Positions 1-8,162 of a DNA stretch of 60,600 nt are shown here, piece by piece. Numbering within the stretch: position 1 is the first letter of the stretch; each line of letters begins with the position of its first letter. Origin of the DNA: an uncultured Lachnospiraceae bacterium (lineage in GTDB: Bacteria > Bacillota > Clostridia > Lachnospirales > Lachnospiraceae); the NCBI GenBank assembly GCA_947591245.1, contig CANQCY010000010.1, positions 1 to 60,600 on the forward strand, in the 5' to 3' direction. Both the position numbers and the translations under genes were made by a program. The notes beneath the pieces were generated by a model. That model was not told where the DNA came from. It saw only the letters and a list, made by a program, of their open reading frames with translations, and searched no databases.

Positions 1-2828
1 ACCGACCCGGAGCCGTACACGCTGGACACGTTCAGAGACGAGCCCATCATTTTCAGCAGGTTATGCGTGATGGGAATGCCCAGGCCCGTGCCCTCGATGT
101 TGCGGGTGCGGTTCTCCTCGATCCGCTGGAACGAGTCGTAGAGCTTATCCATGTCCTTCTCCTTGATACCGATACCGGTATCGGAGACAGCCACATGGAG
201 CATCACAGATTCATCGTCCAGAGCGGCGGCATTGACGGTCAGGGTCACACTGCCCTCCTCCGTGTACTTCACAGCGTTGGTGAGCAGATTGATAATGATC
301 TGCTTGAGCCTGACGTCATCGCCAAAAAGAGATTCGGGAAGCTCATGATCCACGTCAAGAATGAATGACAAACCCTTCTTGGCAGCCCGGTCGCTGATGA
401 TATTGACCAAGTCGTTGACCACAGAGACCGTATCGTACTTGACGGGGATGAGCTCCATCTTTCCGCTTTCGATCTTGGAGAAATCGAGGATATCGTTGAT
501 GAGGGACAGCAGAGTGCTGCTGGCATTTTTGATATTCTCAGAGTATTCCTCGATGGTAGGATCCGTATTTTCGCGCAAAATCATTTCGTTCATGCCTAGA
601 ACCGCGTTGATCGGCGTTCTAATCTCGTGGGACATCTGAGCCAAAAACTTTGATTTTGCCTTGTCGGCGGCGATAGCCGTCTCAACGGCGCGGCTGAGGT
701 TTTCATTGGCCGTCTTCTGCCAGCGGATCATCTTATTGATGAGCACCACGACGCCAAAGATGCAGATGCTGAAGAGAACCACATACAGTACGGCGTAGCG
801 AAGAACATCGCCGTAGATGCTCCAGAAATTCTTTATGACCACGATGTTGAAATCCGAGACGCTGTCTCGCACGATGATGCACTCCCGAAGGCTGCCGTCA
901 TAGTCGGTTATGGTGCCGATGAATCCGCCGTCGCCGCCATCGCCGTCGTATATCTCGGCGTATGAGAGCGTGGAGAGGTTCACAAATTCGTCGTTCCACG
1001 GCTGGTAGGCGGGATTGGGGTGATTGATGATCTGCCCGTTCTTATCGGCCAGAAACGCATACCCGTCGGCGGTGAAGCCGGAGTCGATAATGTCGGTCAG
1101 GACGTTCAGATAGAAGTCAATGGCAAAAACGCCCACAAACTCGCCGGAATCGGCATAGACCGCCTTGGAAAATGTCAGGCAGTACTGGCCGGTGCGGGCG
1201 TCGTAATAGGGCTCCGTTATGCTGTAGTCCGGCGTGTTGAGCGCATTGATATACCAGTTCCGCTCCTCCTCGACATAGTCGTCCGCCGGAACCCAGCCGT
1301 TGTTCATGATCATGGGGTGGCCATGGATCTTATCAAAGGCGGGGTTTGCGATATAGGTTGCGGAGATGCCCGGATAATGTTTGGAAATATTGTCGAGCCA
1401 TTTCACCATCTCGGGATAATTGTTCACCATCTCCGGCTTGGTCGCGACCTCGTTGACGAACATACCCAGGATGGACTGTTGCTCCAGTACCCAGCTGGAG
1501 ACCTGATGGCTGTAGGAATTCGCCTCCTCGGTCATATTGACCCTCGCCCACCGCAGGTGGAGCATGCCGGATATGAGAATGGTGGTGACCATCGTCACAA
1601 GAAATACCACGATGATCAGAAGGCGGTATTTATACTGCGTCTTTATGGTAAAGTCCTTGGGCGTATTCTTCTCAGTCCTCTCGGCAGCGCCCTCGGATTT
1701 GATGATATCGGAATAGCTGAACAGATTGTCGATCATATTGGACAGCTGCCCCGTCTCCAGCCGGATGCTCTCGGCGGTCGGTTTCAGCTCCTCGGCGCTC
1801 ATGGCCTCCGAGGTCGAGAGCTCGATGATATTGTGGAGCGGCGCCCGGAAGCGTTCCGAAAGGCCGGAAAGGAATTTTTCCTTTGCGCAGAGGGCGTTTT
1901 CAGCCCGGAAGCGCTCTCTTACGCTGAGGATCAGGATAGTCGCAAAAATGGCTACCATAAGGGCAAGAGCGATGGAACTTACGATGAGCTGCCTGTAACC
2001 GTCCCGATAGAGATCCCGATTGTGAACCAGCAGCATGAGATACCAGTCGTTTTCGGTTCTGGAACAGAAAATAGTGCCGTTATCCGACGTGTGTACCGAT
2101 ATGCTGTCGTTGGTGCTCTGGGAGTTTACGAGAGTGAAGGCCTCGCGATAGTCCTCATACTCTTCCGAGAGCCGCTCGCCCACAAGCTCCGGGTTGGAAT
2201 AGCCGACGATCAGCCCGTCGCTGTTCACGATCATGGCCTGGCCATAATCCATGGAATTCATTTTTTCGATATAAGACTGTATGGCCGACATGGAATAGTC
2301 GATCCCGAGAATCGTCTCGCCGTCGTCCAGTATCTTCGAGACGGTGAAGCACATACCGTCGGTGAAGGCGTCCTTGTAGACCGAGCTGATGTACGGCTTC
2401 CCTTTGGGTACCGACATCAGGCCCTGATACCATATCCTGTCCTGCACGACGTAGTTTTCCGGCGCCGGCATATCGGAGATGAGGACGTCGCCGGAGCGGG
2501 TGACGCTGAAAACGTTGAGACAGGTTTTGCCCGCGGAGGCGATCTCCTCCTTCTTTTCCTCGGAAAGGCACTGGCGGATCTCCTCGCTGTCCGCACCGTC
2601 GGCAATGAGCTTCTCAAAGTCTGTGCCGATCCGATCCAAGGAGTGCGTCGCCTCACCCAGGGTATCCTGCATGTCAGAGGCGATGATCTCGATCCGCATG
2701 CGGCCCATTTCCTCCGTCTGCCCAGAGGCAAGTCGATAGGTCGAAATGACGTTGATCGCCAATACTGCGATGATGACTGCAGAAAACAGCGCGGTCAATA
2801 TGTAAATCCATTTGATTCGTCTTTTCAT
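1..2828 (-). CDS. Double-Cache membrane sensor histidine kinase (3' end outside the window)
   Basis: The reading frame is open from an ATG at 2828 (ribosome site GGAGG at 2835-2839) through base 1, giving at least 942 residues. Layout: TM1 about 7-28, an extracellular Cache-like sensor up to about 280, TM2 about 281-301, a HisKA-like segment about 316-385, TM3 about 403-424, a second Cache-like sensor, TM4 about 680-702, a true HisKA with SHEIRTP (His734), and a HATPase domain with N box (INLLTNAVKY), G1 box (DTGIGI) and G2 box (GTGLGI). In the first HisKA-like segment the motif reads SERFRAP, so Glu325 stands where the phospho-accepting His should be. The protein probably continues into receiver domains off the window, as is common for this kinase type. 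Role: membrane sensing of an unknown small ligand and phosphotransfer. It has its own promoter and is separated from the sugar importer by a terminator, so co-regulation with it is only a guess. Confidence 0.9.
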   Translation of the reverse strand, partial: MKRRIKWIYILTALFSAVIIAVLAINVISTYRLASGQTEEMGRMRIEIIASDMQDTLGEATHSLDRIGTDFEKLIADGADSEEIRQCLSEEKKEEIASAGKTCLNVFSVTRSGDVLISDMPAPENYVVQDRIWYQGLMSVPKGKPYISSVYKDAFTDGMCFTVSKILDDGETILGIDYSMSAIQSYIEKMNSMDYGQAMIVNSDGLIVGYSNPELVGERLSEEYEDYREAFTLVNSQSTNDSISVHTSDNGTIFCSRTENDWYLMLLVHNRDLYRDGYRQLIVSSIALALMVAIFATILILSVRERFRAENALCAKEKFLSGLSERFRAPLHNIIELSTSEAMSAEELKPTAESIRLETGQLSNMIDNLFSYSDIIKSEGAAERTEKNTPKDFTIKTQYKYRLLIIVVFLVTMVTTILISGMLHLRWARVNMTEEANSYSHQVSSWVLEQQSILGMFVNEVATKPEMVNNYPEMVKWLDNISKHYPGISATYIANPAFDKIHGHPMIMNNGWVPADDYVEEERNWYINALNTPDYSITEPYYDARTGQYCLTFSKAVYADSGEFVGVFAIDFYLNVLTDIIDSGFTADGYAFLADKNGQIINHPNPAYQPWNDEFVNLSTLSYAEIYDGDGGDGGFIGTITDYDGSLRECIIVRDSVSDFNIVVIKNFWSIYGDVLRYAVLYVVLFSICIFGVVVLINKMIRWQKTANENLSRAVETAIAADKAKSKFLAQMSHEIRTPINAVLGMNEMILRENTDPTIEEYSENIKNASSTLLSLINDILDFSKIESGKMELIPVKYDTVSVVNDLVNIISDRAAKKGLSFILDVDHELPESLFGDDVRLKQIIINLLTNAVKYTEEGSVTLTVNAAALDDESVMLHVAVSDTGIGIKEKDMDKLYDSFQRIEENRTRNIEGTGLGIPITHNLLKMMGSSLNVSSVYGSGS

Positions 2829-2976
2829 CGGAAACCTCCATAACCCGTTTTATCTCATGCCTCGCAGAGCGTGAGTAAAACTGCTTCATACGCTTCCCGG
2901 AAGGGAGCGGACAGTTATTTTATTCTTTGCAAAAGCAGTATTTTACCGCCAATTTTTCACATAATCTTCAACTTTC

Positions 2977-3000
2977 CCAAAAAGCCTGAAGGCCTTTTGG
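2977..3000. other. Stem-loop in the kinase gene leader
   Basis: Arms 2977-2986 and 2991-3000 pair with one mismatch around a TGAA loop. It lies in the roughly 200-nt untranslated leader of the sensor kinase gene and has no T tract after it on the minus strand, so it is not a normal terminator. Apart from this, the promoter at 3034-3062 and the terminator at 3150-3184, I see nothing in the 397-nt gap from 2829 to 3225. Confidence 0.35.
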
Positions 3001-3033
3001 CCATTTCGACCGCATTCAGTCATATACTTAAAT

Positions 3034-3062
3034 ATTATATCACACCGGCGCAATATTTTCAA
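3034..3062 (-). promoter_or_regulatory. SigA-type promoter of the sensor kinase gene
   Basis: On the minus strand a TTGAAA -35 box (3057-3062) and a perfect TATAAT -10 box (3034-3039) are separated by 17 bp. Predicted start near 3027, leaving a leader of about 200 nt before the ATG at 2828. Confidence 0.65.
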
Positions 3063-3149
3063 TCTCCGGCAGCCGTTTGTTTCGCGGATTTTCTGCGGAA
3101 CGGCTTTTTTATCATTTTATGTTATCATATGATTGCAGGCCTATGCAGG

Positions 3150-3184
3150 AAAAAACGGCACAGCCGCATTTCACGACTATGCCG
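3150..3184 (-). terminator. Intrinsic terminator of the sugar ABC importer operon
   Basis: Minus-strand hairpin with 8-bp arms (3177-3184 and 3156-3163, one G-U pair) followed directly by six Ts (3150-3155). It lies 42 nt after the stop codon of the last permease gene and before the kinase promoter, so it separates the two transcription units. Confidence 0.7.
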
Positions 3185-3225
3185 AATTTTCCAGAGATCT
3201 TAAATCCCTTATCCAGTTTATGTTT

Positions 3226-4254
3226 TTACCTTTTTTTACGAACCATAACGATACTCTGAATGACAAGGAACAGACAAAGCATTCCGGCAATCGTAATACC
3301 CGTCCACCATGGATCATCCAGTCCGACAGAAGAAACGATCTGCTGTATCGTCTTAAGCGAAAGCACGCCGAAGAAAGTGCCGACAATATTTCCGACGCCT
3401 CCAGTCAGCATAGTTCCGCCGATAATAGATGACGCGATCGCATCCATTTCCATTCCGCTTGCATGCGTTGGTGAACCGGAACCGATATGCATGAAATATA
3501 TAAGTCCGCCGATCCCTGCCAAAACGCTACAAAACAGATGCGCCAGAAACTTCGTTCTCCTTACGTTGATACCAAGCATCAGCGCGCTCTGCTGGTTTCC
3601 GCCGACTGCATAGAACTTACGTCCGAGCTTTGTCCAGCGGAGCATGCAGAACATAATAACAACAACCAAAAGCGCAACAATCACGCCAACCTCAACATAA
3701 GCGTTAATATATTTGCCCAATTGATTCGTATAGCCCAGGCCCGGCAGGTTAAGATGCGTATCTTTTAATTTTCCGAACGCCTCATGCTTTACATTAAACT
3801 GATCCGCACGTACAATCGTCGTCATGCCCCTTGCAAAGAACATCCCGGCCAATGATACGATAAATGGCTGAATGTCGAGATAAGCAACGAGGAATCCCTG
3901 TACGATTCCGAACCCGAGACCGATCCCGAGAGCTATCAGCACGATCATGAAAAGGCTTCTCTCGCTTTCATGCAGATATACCGCACAGCACATACTGACA
4001 AGCGCCACAACGCCGCCGACCGAAATATCAATACCGCCAGTGATCATGACCAGACTCATTCCGCATGATGCAATAATCAAGCCCGCGTTATCACAAAGCA
4101 AATTCAAAAACGTCTGCGGCCTCAAAAATCCCTCCCCGAGGAACAATACTGCGCCAAGGTACATGAGGAAGAAAATCACGATTGTGATTGACAACAGGAG
4201 ATTCGTATCTGTCATTCCGCCCAGTTTATTAGCTTTTACCTTTGTTGTTGACAT
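3226..4254 (-). CDS. yjfF: Sugar ABC transporter permease, YjfF type
   Basis: This 342-residue integral membrane protein of the RbsC/BPD_transp_2 family has about eight to ten hydrophobic segments and the family hallmark region with Gly-rich stretches (SIIGGTMLTGGVGNIVGTFF). With the permease encoded just upstream it should form the heterodimeric channel of a sugar importer. Gene order binding protein, ATPase, permease, permease matches the E. coli galactofuranose operon ytfQ-ytfR-ytfT-yjfF. The ATG at 4254 is one base after the stop of the preceding gene and uses the AGGAGG inside that gene's end, so translation is probably coupled. A strong terminator follows. The exact sugar cannot be read from the sequence; galactofuranose, galactose or another hexose/pentose are all possible. 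Confidence 0.88.
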   Translation of the reverse strand: MSTTKVKANKLGGMTDTNLLLSITIVIFFLMYLGAVLFLGEGFLRPQTFLNLLCDNAGLIIASCGMSLVMITGGIDISVGGVVALVSMCCAVYLHESERSLFMIVLIALGIGLGFGIVQGFLVAYLDIQPFIVSLAGMFFARGMTTIVRADQFNVKHEAFGKLKDTHLNLPGLGYTNQLGKYINAYVEVGVIVALLVVVIMFCMLRWTKLGRKFYAVGGNQQSALMLGINVRRTKFLAHLFCSVLAGIGGLIYFMHIGSGSPTHASGMEMDAIASSIIGGTMLTGGVGNIVGTFFGVLSLKTIQQIVSSVGLDDPWWTGITIAGMLCLFLVIQSIVMVRKKR

Positions 4255-4255
4255 A

Positions 4256-5323
4256 TTATGCGACCTCCTTTCCGCCCTGAGACACTTTCATTTTCCTGCC
4301 AAGCAGGGACAGTTTCTCTCTCACGACCGGAGCGCTCACGACTACCAGAATAACGATAACAATCGCCTTATATGCCGGAAGGGCGTCCGGCGATACCTTG
4401 AACGCATACAATGTCGTCGTCAGGAACTGAAGAACATATGCGCCCAAAATAGAAGCGCTCATGCTGAATTTACCGCCGCCCAACGCGTTTCCGCCGAAAG
4501 CAACTGCCAGAATCGCATCCATCTCGATATCCTTCGCAAATGTCGTATTATTCAATGTTCCGGTACGAGCCACTTCCACGAGAGCCGCCGTTGCCACGCA
4601 AGCGCCGAGAATGATAAATGCCAGCAGCTTAATCAGCTCCGGATTCAAACCGTTGAGCCTTGCCGAACTTGAATTAACGCCAACCGCCTGCGTATAAAGC
4701 CTCAAGTTTGTAAAACGAAGAACAAGGAATATAATCACGATGCACACTACCGTGACAAGTATCGGAGTCGGTATCGGCAGGCCCGGAATAAAGTTGCCGA
4801 TATACTTAAATACCGGATCGCTTGTACTCGGAAGCGTACCGCCGTTAATCCATGACGCGATATGGCGCCCCGCCGTATACAAAACGAGCGTCGCAACCAT
4901 CGGCTGAATATTGAAATATGCGACAAGTATTCCGTTGAATACCCCGCACAGCATCGCTGCAACAACGCTAAGCAAAAATGCTCCGATAATCCTTCCATGT
5001 ACCTGCTCCGGCGTCAGACCCGGTTCGCAAACTACACGGAGCACTACCGCCGCCGCAATCGTCATCGTCGCGCCGACGCTGATATCCTGTCCGCCGGATG
5101 CCGCTGTCACAAGCGTCATGCCGATTGCAAGCATCGCAAGCTTAGATCCGTTATTCAAAATCGTAATCAGGCTGCCGCTCAATGTCGGGTTTCCTGAGTT
5201 GTCCGCTCCAAGCGTAATCTGGAAAAATGTAGGATCCACAATCAGGTTGACCAGCGCAAGCACGATCAACGCAACGATCGGAATAATAATCTGTTTACCG
5301 AATAAACTCTTTACCTTCTGCAT
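4256..5323 (-). CDS. ytfT: Sugar ABC transporter permease, YtfT type
   Basis: A 355-residue multi-span permease of the RbsC family. Visible family features are the N-terminal hydrophobic segment, the GQDISVGATM stretch typical of ribose/galactose permeases, and the AVAFGGNALGGG region before the last helices. It pairs with the YjfF-type permease to make the membrane channel. Its start at 5323 is 2 nt after the stop of the ATPase gene, with a GGAGG site inside that gene's end, so the three distal genes are tightly coupled. Two different permease genes, not one, is the feature that points to the YtfQRT-YjfF branch over the ribose or Mgl branches. Confidence 0.88.
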   Translation of the reverse strand: MQKVKSLFGKQIIIPIVALIVLALVNLIVDPTFFQITLGADNSGNPTLSGSLITILNNGSKLAMLAIGMTLVTAASGGQDISVGATMTIAAAVVLRVVCEPGLTPEQVHGRIIGAFLLSVVAAMLCGVFNGILVAYFNIQPMVATLVLYTAGRHIASWINGGTLPSTSDPVFKYIGNFIPGLPIPTPILVTVVCIVIIFLVLRFTNLRLYTQAVGVNSSSARLNGLNPELIKLLAFIILGACVATAALVEVARTGTLNNTTFAKDIEMDAILAVAFGGNALGGGKFSMSASILGAYVLQFLTTTLYAFKVSPDALPAYKAIVIVILVVVSAPVVREKLSLLGRKMKVSQGGKEVA

Positions 5324-5325
5324 GA

Positions 5326-6840
5326 TTATTCGCCACCTCCCGCAATCGTACTCATGATCTTATTCTGTGTCAGATCATCACCGGAAAGCTCGCCTACCAC
5401 CTTGCGGTCTCTCATAACGACGAGACGCGAACACGTACGAAGCATCTCATCCGTCTCCGAAGAGATAAACGTAATGCTCATACCGCCGGAAGCAAGCTGA
5501 AGCACCAGCTTCTGTATGTCTACTTTCGTACCGACGTCGATACCGCGGGTCGGCTCATCCAAAATCAGATATTCCGGATGGGTCAGAAGCCAGCGTGCAA
5601 GAATTACTTTCTGCTGGTTTCCGCCTGAAAGCGATTTAATCGGCGTGTCTGCCGAAGCAGTTTTAATCGCCAGAAGCTTAATATATTCCTGCGCAAGATC
5701 GTTTGCCTCTTTTTTCGTAAATGGCTTGAACGCCCCTTTTAATACCTGAGCTGCAAGAATAATATTGTCGCGCACCGAAAGATCTCCTACGATGCCATCC
5801 AGCTTACGGTCTTCCGGCAGATATGCGATGCCATTCTTCATTGCATGGATCGGTTTGGAAATCTTAACCTTCTTTCCATTCATTCTCACCGTTCCGCCTA
5901 TTACCCTGTCTGCGCCGAAAATCGCGCGCACGCATTCGCTTCGTCCCGAACCGAGCAGACCGGTAAATCCATTGACCTCTCCCTTGCGGATATAGAAATC
6001 AAACGGCTTAATGCCCGCATTGCTGACCAGTCCGTTTGCCTGAAGGACAGGCGCCTCTGATTCATCCTGCTCGTATGCCGTCTGCTCGCCTTTGATATCG
6101 GACATATCGTCCATTTCTTTTCCAAGCATCTTAGAAACCAGCTGCACGCGCGGCAAATCCTTAATCTCATATTCTCCCACCAGCTGGCCGTCGCGCAAAA
6201 CCGTGATTTTGTCGCATACTTCATATACCTGATCCAAAAAGTGCGTAACGAATATAATACCAACGCCCTTTTCACGCAGACTGCGCATAAGCCCGAACAG
6301 CTTCTGCACTTCCTGCTCATCAAGAGACGACGTAGGCTCATCCAGAATAAGCACCTTACAGTCCATATCCACTGCACGGGCAATCGCAACCATCTGCTGA
6401 ACCGCAATCGAGCAGCTTCCTAACTGCTGTGTCGCCTTTGCCGGAATACCAAGCGTTTTCAGAATCTTTGCTGCATCCCGGTTCATTTTTTTCCAGTTCT
6501 GCCCCATACCGCTCGTCCTGCCGATATACATATTTTCGGCAACTGAAAGATTCGGACATAACGTAATCTCCTGATACACAGTACTAATGCCAAGGCGCTG
6601 TGCATCCTGCGGCGAATGAATCGCTACTTCGCCGCTGTTTCCCTGTAGGAAAATCTGACCCTCATCCTTTCCATACACTCCTGTCAGAACCTTGATCAGC
6701 GTTGATTTTCCCGCACCATTTTCTCCCATCAGCGCATGAATTTCACCCCTGCATAATGTAAAATTAACTGCCTGCAGGGCACGTACACCGGGGAAACTCT
6801 TGTAAATGTTTTTCATTTCCAATACAGCATTTTCTCTCAC
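5326..6840 (-). CDS. ytfR: Sugar ABC transporter ATP-binding protein, YtfR type (two NBDs)
   Basis: About 504 residues with two fused nucleotide-binding domains, the usual form for Rbs/Mgl/Ytf sugar importers. The first has a full Walker A (GENGAGKST) and Walker B (LILDEPTS). The second has the degenerate Walker A normal for this family (GLLGSGRSE) and a complete signature (LSGGNQQKV). It powers import with the two permeases. Start choice: the ribosome site TAGGGGGTGA covers about 6849-6858, so a GTG at 6852 overlaps it and is unlikely; the GTG at 6840 stands at a normal distance. An intrinsic terminator-like hairpin separates it from the binding-protein gene. Confidence 0.9.
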   Translation of the reverse strand: MRENAVLEMKNIYKSFPGVRALQAVNFTLCRGEIHALMGENGAGKSTLIKVLTGVYGKDEGQIFLQGNSGEVAIHSPQDAQRLGISTVYQEITLCPNLSVAENMYIGRTSGMGQNWKKMNRDAAKILKTLGIPAKATQQLGSCSIAVQQMVAIARAVDMDCKVLILDEPTSSLDEQEVQKLFGLMRSLREKGVGIIFVTHFLDQVYEVCDKITVLRDGQLVGEYEIKDLPRVQLVSKMLGKEMDDMSDIKGEQTAYEQDESEAPVLQANGLVSNAGIKPFDFYIRKGEVNGFTGLLGSGRSECVRAIFGADRVIGGTVRMNGKKVKISKPIHAMKNGIAYLPEDRKLDGIVGDLSVRDNIILAAQVLKGAFKPFTKKEANDLAQEYIKLLAIKTASADTPIKSLSGGNQQKVILARWLLTHPEYLILDEPTRGIDVGTKVDIQKLVLQLASGGMSITFISSETDEMLRTCSRLVVMRDRKVVGELSGDDLTQNKIMSTIAGGGE

Positions 6841-6869
6841 TAGTGTATTCACCCCCTAAAGTTATTTCT

Positions 6870-6920
6870 AAAAAAGCGCGGTGCAAGCGTACGATTTTCA
6901 CTTACGCCGCGCCGCGCTTA
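6870..6920 (-). terminator. Intercistronic terminator/attenuator after the binding-protein gene
   Basis: On the minus strand 8-bp GC-rich arms (6912-6919 and 6874-6881) enclose a second imperfect stem and are followed by six Ts (6870-6875). It sits between the binding-protein stop and the ATPase start. Such partial terminators commonly let the binding protein be made in excess over the membrane parts; that role is inferred here. Confidence 0.65.
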
Positions 6921-6940
6921 TACAATCACGAAACTATCAA

Positions 6941-7990
6941 TTAGATACCATTTGCATCAATATCTTCCTGTGTAATTGTTTCGGCGTCAAAGCCTTTCTC
7001 ATCAAGAATGATCGTTTTCTCCTCGATCTCCTCGCCCTTCTCAAGCTTTTTGATAACATCATCGATGTAGGAAGCCTGGAACGGATTACACTGGCCGTCA
7101 TAGTTCCAATTCTTAGCCTTGAGTTCCTCAAGCGCCCACTTATTGCAGTCAAAGCCCATTATAATTACGTCTTTGCCAACACCGTGGGAGATGCCCGCAT
7201 TGTCAAGAGCTGCCACCGCGCCTTTTGCCATATCGTCGTTCTCAGCATAGATTACGTTGAAAGACTCTTTTGAGTCGATCGCTGACTGAACGATCTGCTG
7301 CGCCTTGTCAGCACTCCACTCGGCAGTCTGCTGCGAAACCATCTTCCAGCCTTCGCTTTTTACTGCTGCGTCAAGAGCGCCGCTGCGGCCTTTCTGTGCT
7401 GCACTACCCATTACACCCTGGATATGGATAATTTCATACTTGTCAAGATTCTGATTCTTCAGCCATTCTACAGCTGTCTCGCCTTCTTTTTCCATGTCAG
7501 AAACGATGGATGCTACATAAAGGCTCTCATCTGCTTCAATGGTACGGTCGAAAAGAATAACCTGCGTACCTGCCGTCTGAGCTTCTTTTAATACAGAATC
7601 CCAACCTGAAGTATCTGCTGCTGAAAGAAGAAGATATTTAACGCCGTCCTGAATGAACTTCTTAGCAGATGCGATCTGCTCTTCATTCTTGTTGCTGTAA
7701 GCGAACTGAGCGCTGTATCCATTATCCTCGGTGAAATGCTTTTTCAGGTCGTTTACGTTTGCTGTACGGTAACCGGACTCGTTCGGGTCATTGTTGATAA
7801 TGCCAACTTTGATCAAGTCGCCGCTTGTAGCGGTATCGCTCGTATCTGCATCATCTTTCGGAGCCTCCGTAGCCGTGCTACCCGTACTGCTGCCTGCGTT
7901 GTCGTCACTCGTGCCTGTGTTTCCACATCCTGTAAGCGCGAATGCCATCATGGATACACACAAAAGTGTGCTTATGAGTTTTTTTCTCAT
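6941..7990 (-). CDS. ytfQ: Sugar-binding lipoprotein of the ABC importer, YtfQ type
   Basis: A 349-residue periplasmic-binding-protein-like lipoprotein (Peripla_BP_4 family). From the ATG at 7990 the N-terminus is a basic, hydrophobic signal ending in the lipobox LTGC, then a Ser/Thr/Asp-rich linker, then the sugar-binding core (IKVGIINNDPNESGYRTAN, and the DTSGWDSVLKEAQ stretch). An upstream in-frame ATG at 8053 would put 21 charged residues before the signal peptide and has no ribosome site, while AGGAGG stands before 7990. It captures the sugar outside the membrane and hands it to the permeases. First gene of the importer operon, with its own promoter in the 172-nt gap after the response-regulator gene. 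Confidence 0.9.
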   Translation of the reverse strand: MRKKLISTLLCVSMMAFALTGCGNTGTSDDNAGSSTGSTATEAPKDDADTSDTATSGDLIKVGIINNDPNESGYRTANVNDLKKHFTEDNGYSAQFAYSNKNEEQIASAKKFIQDGVKYLLLSAADTSGWDSVLKEAQTAGTQVILFDRTIEADESLYVASIVSDMEKEGETAVEWLKNQNLDKYEIIHIQGVMGSAAQKGRSGALDAAVKSEGWKMVSQQTAEWSADKAQQIVQSAIDSKESFNVIYAENDDMAKGAVAALDNAGISHGVGKDVIIMGFDCNKWALEELKAKNWNYDGQCNPFQASYIDDVIKKLEKGEEIEEKTIILDEKGFDAETITQEDIDANGI

Positions 7991-8080
7991 CTTAAAATAA
8001 TCCTCCTGTCTTTTTTTGCCTTTCGGCTTTAGAGATAGCATACAAGATATCATAATGAAAAAAAACGGAATTACTTTTGG

Positions 8081-8110
8081 ATTATGTTTATTTTCTTACT
8101 ATTTTTTCAA
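8081..8110 (-). promoter_or_regulatory. Promoter of the sugar importer operon
   Basis: Minus-strand TTGAAA (8105-8110) and CATAAT (8081-8086) are 18 bp apart in a very AT-rich gap between the response-regulator and binding-protein genes. The weak -10 and long spacer suit an activated promoter. Confidence 0.5.
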
Positions 8111-8116
8111 TAAATT

Positions 8117-8150
8117 ACGAATATGTTTGTTTTTTTATGAATAATGTGTA
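8117..8150. promoter_or_regulatory. Possible response-regulator binding repeats
   Basis: Two related words, ACGAATATGT (8117-8126) and ATGAATAATGT (8137-8147), repeat with a 20-bp period just upstream of the -35 box of the importer promoter. AraC-type activators usually bind such direct repeats next to -35. The match is imperfect (one inserted base), so this is a candidate only. Confidence 0.35.
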
Positions 8151-8162
8151 TTATTTTACTCT

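Noticed and set aside
1020-2843. A 607-codon plus-strand frame
   Set aside because: It is antisense to the sensor kinase, whose minus frame shows TM, Cache and HisKA features and a ribosome site. The plus frame has no recognisable domain.
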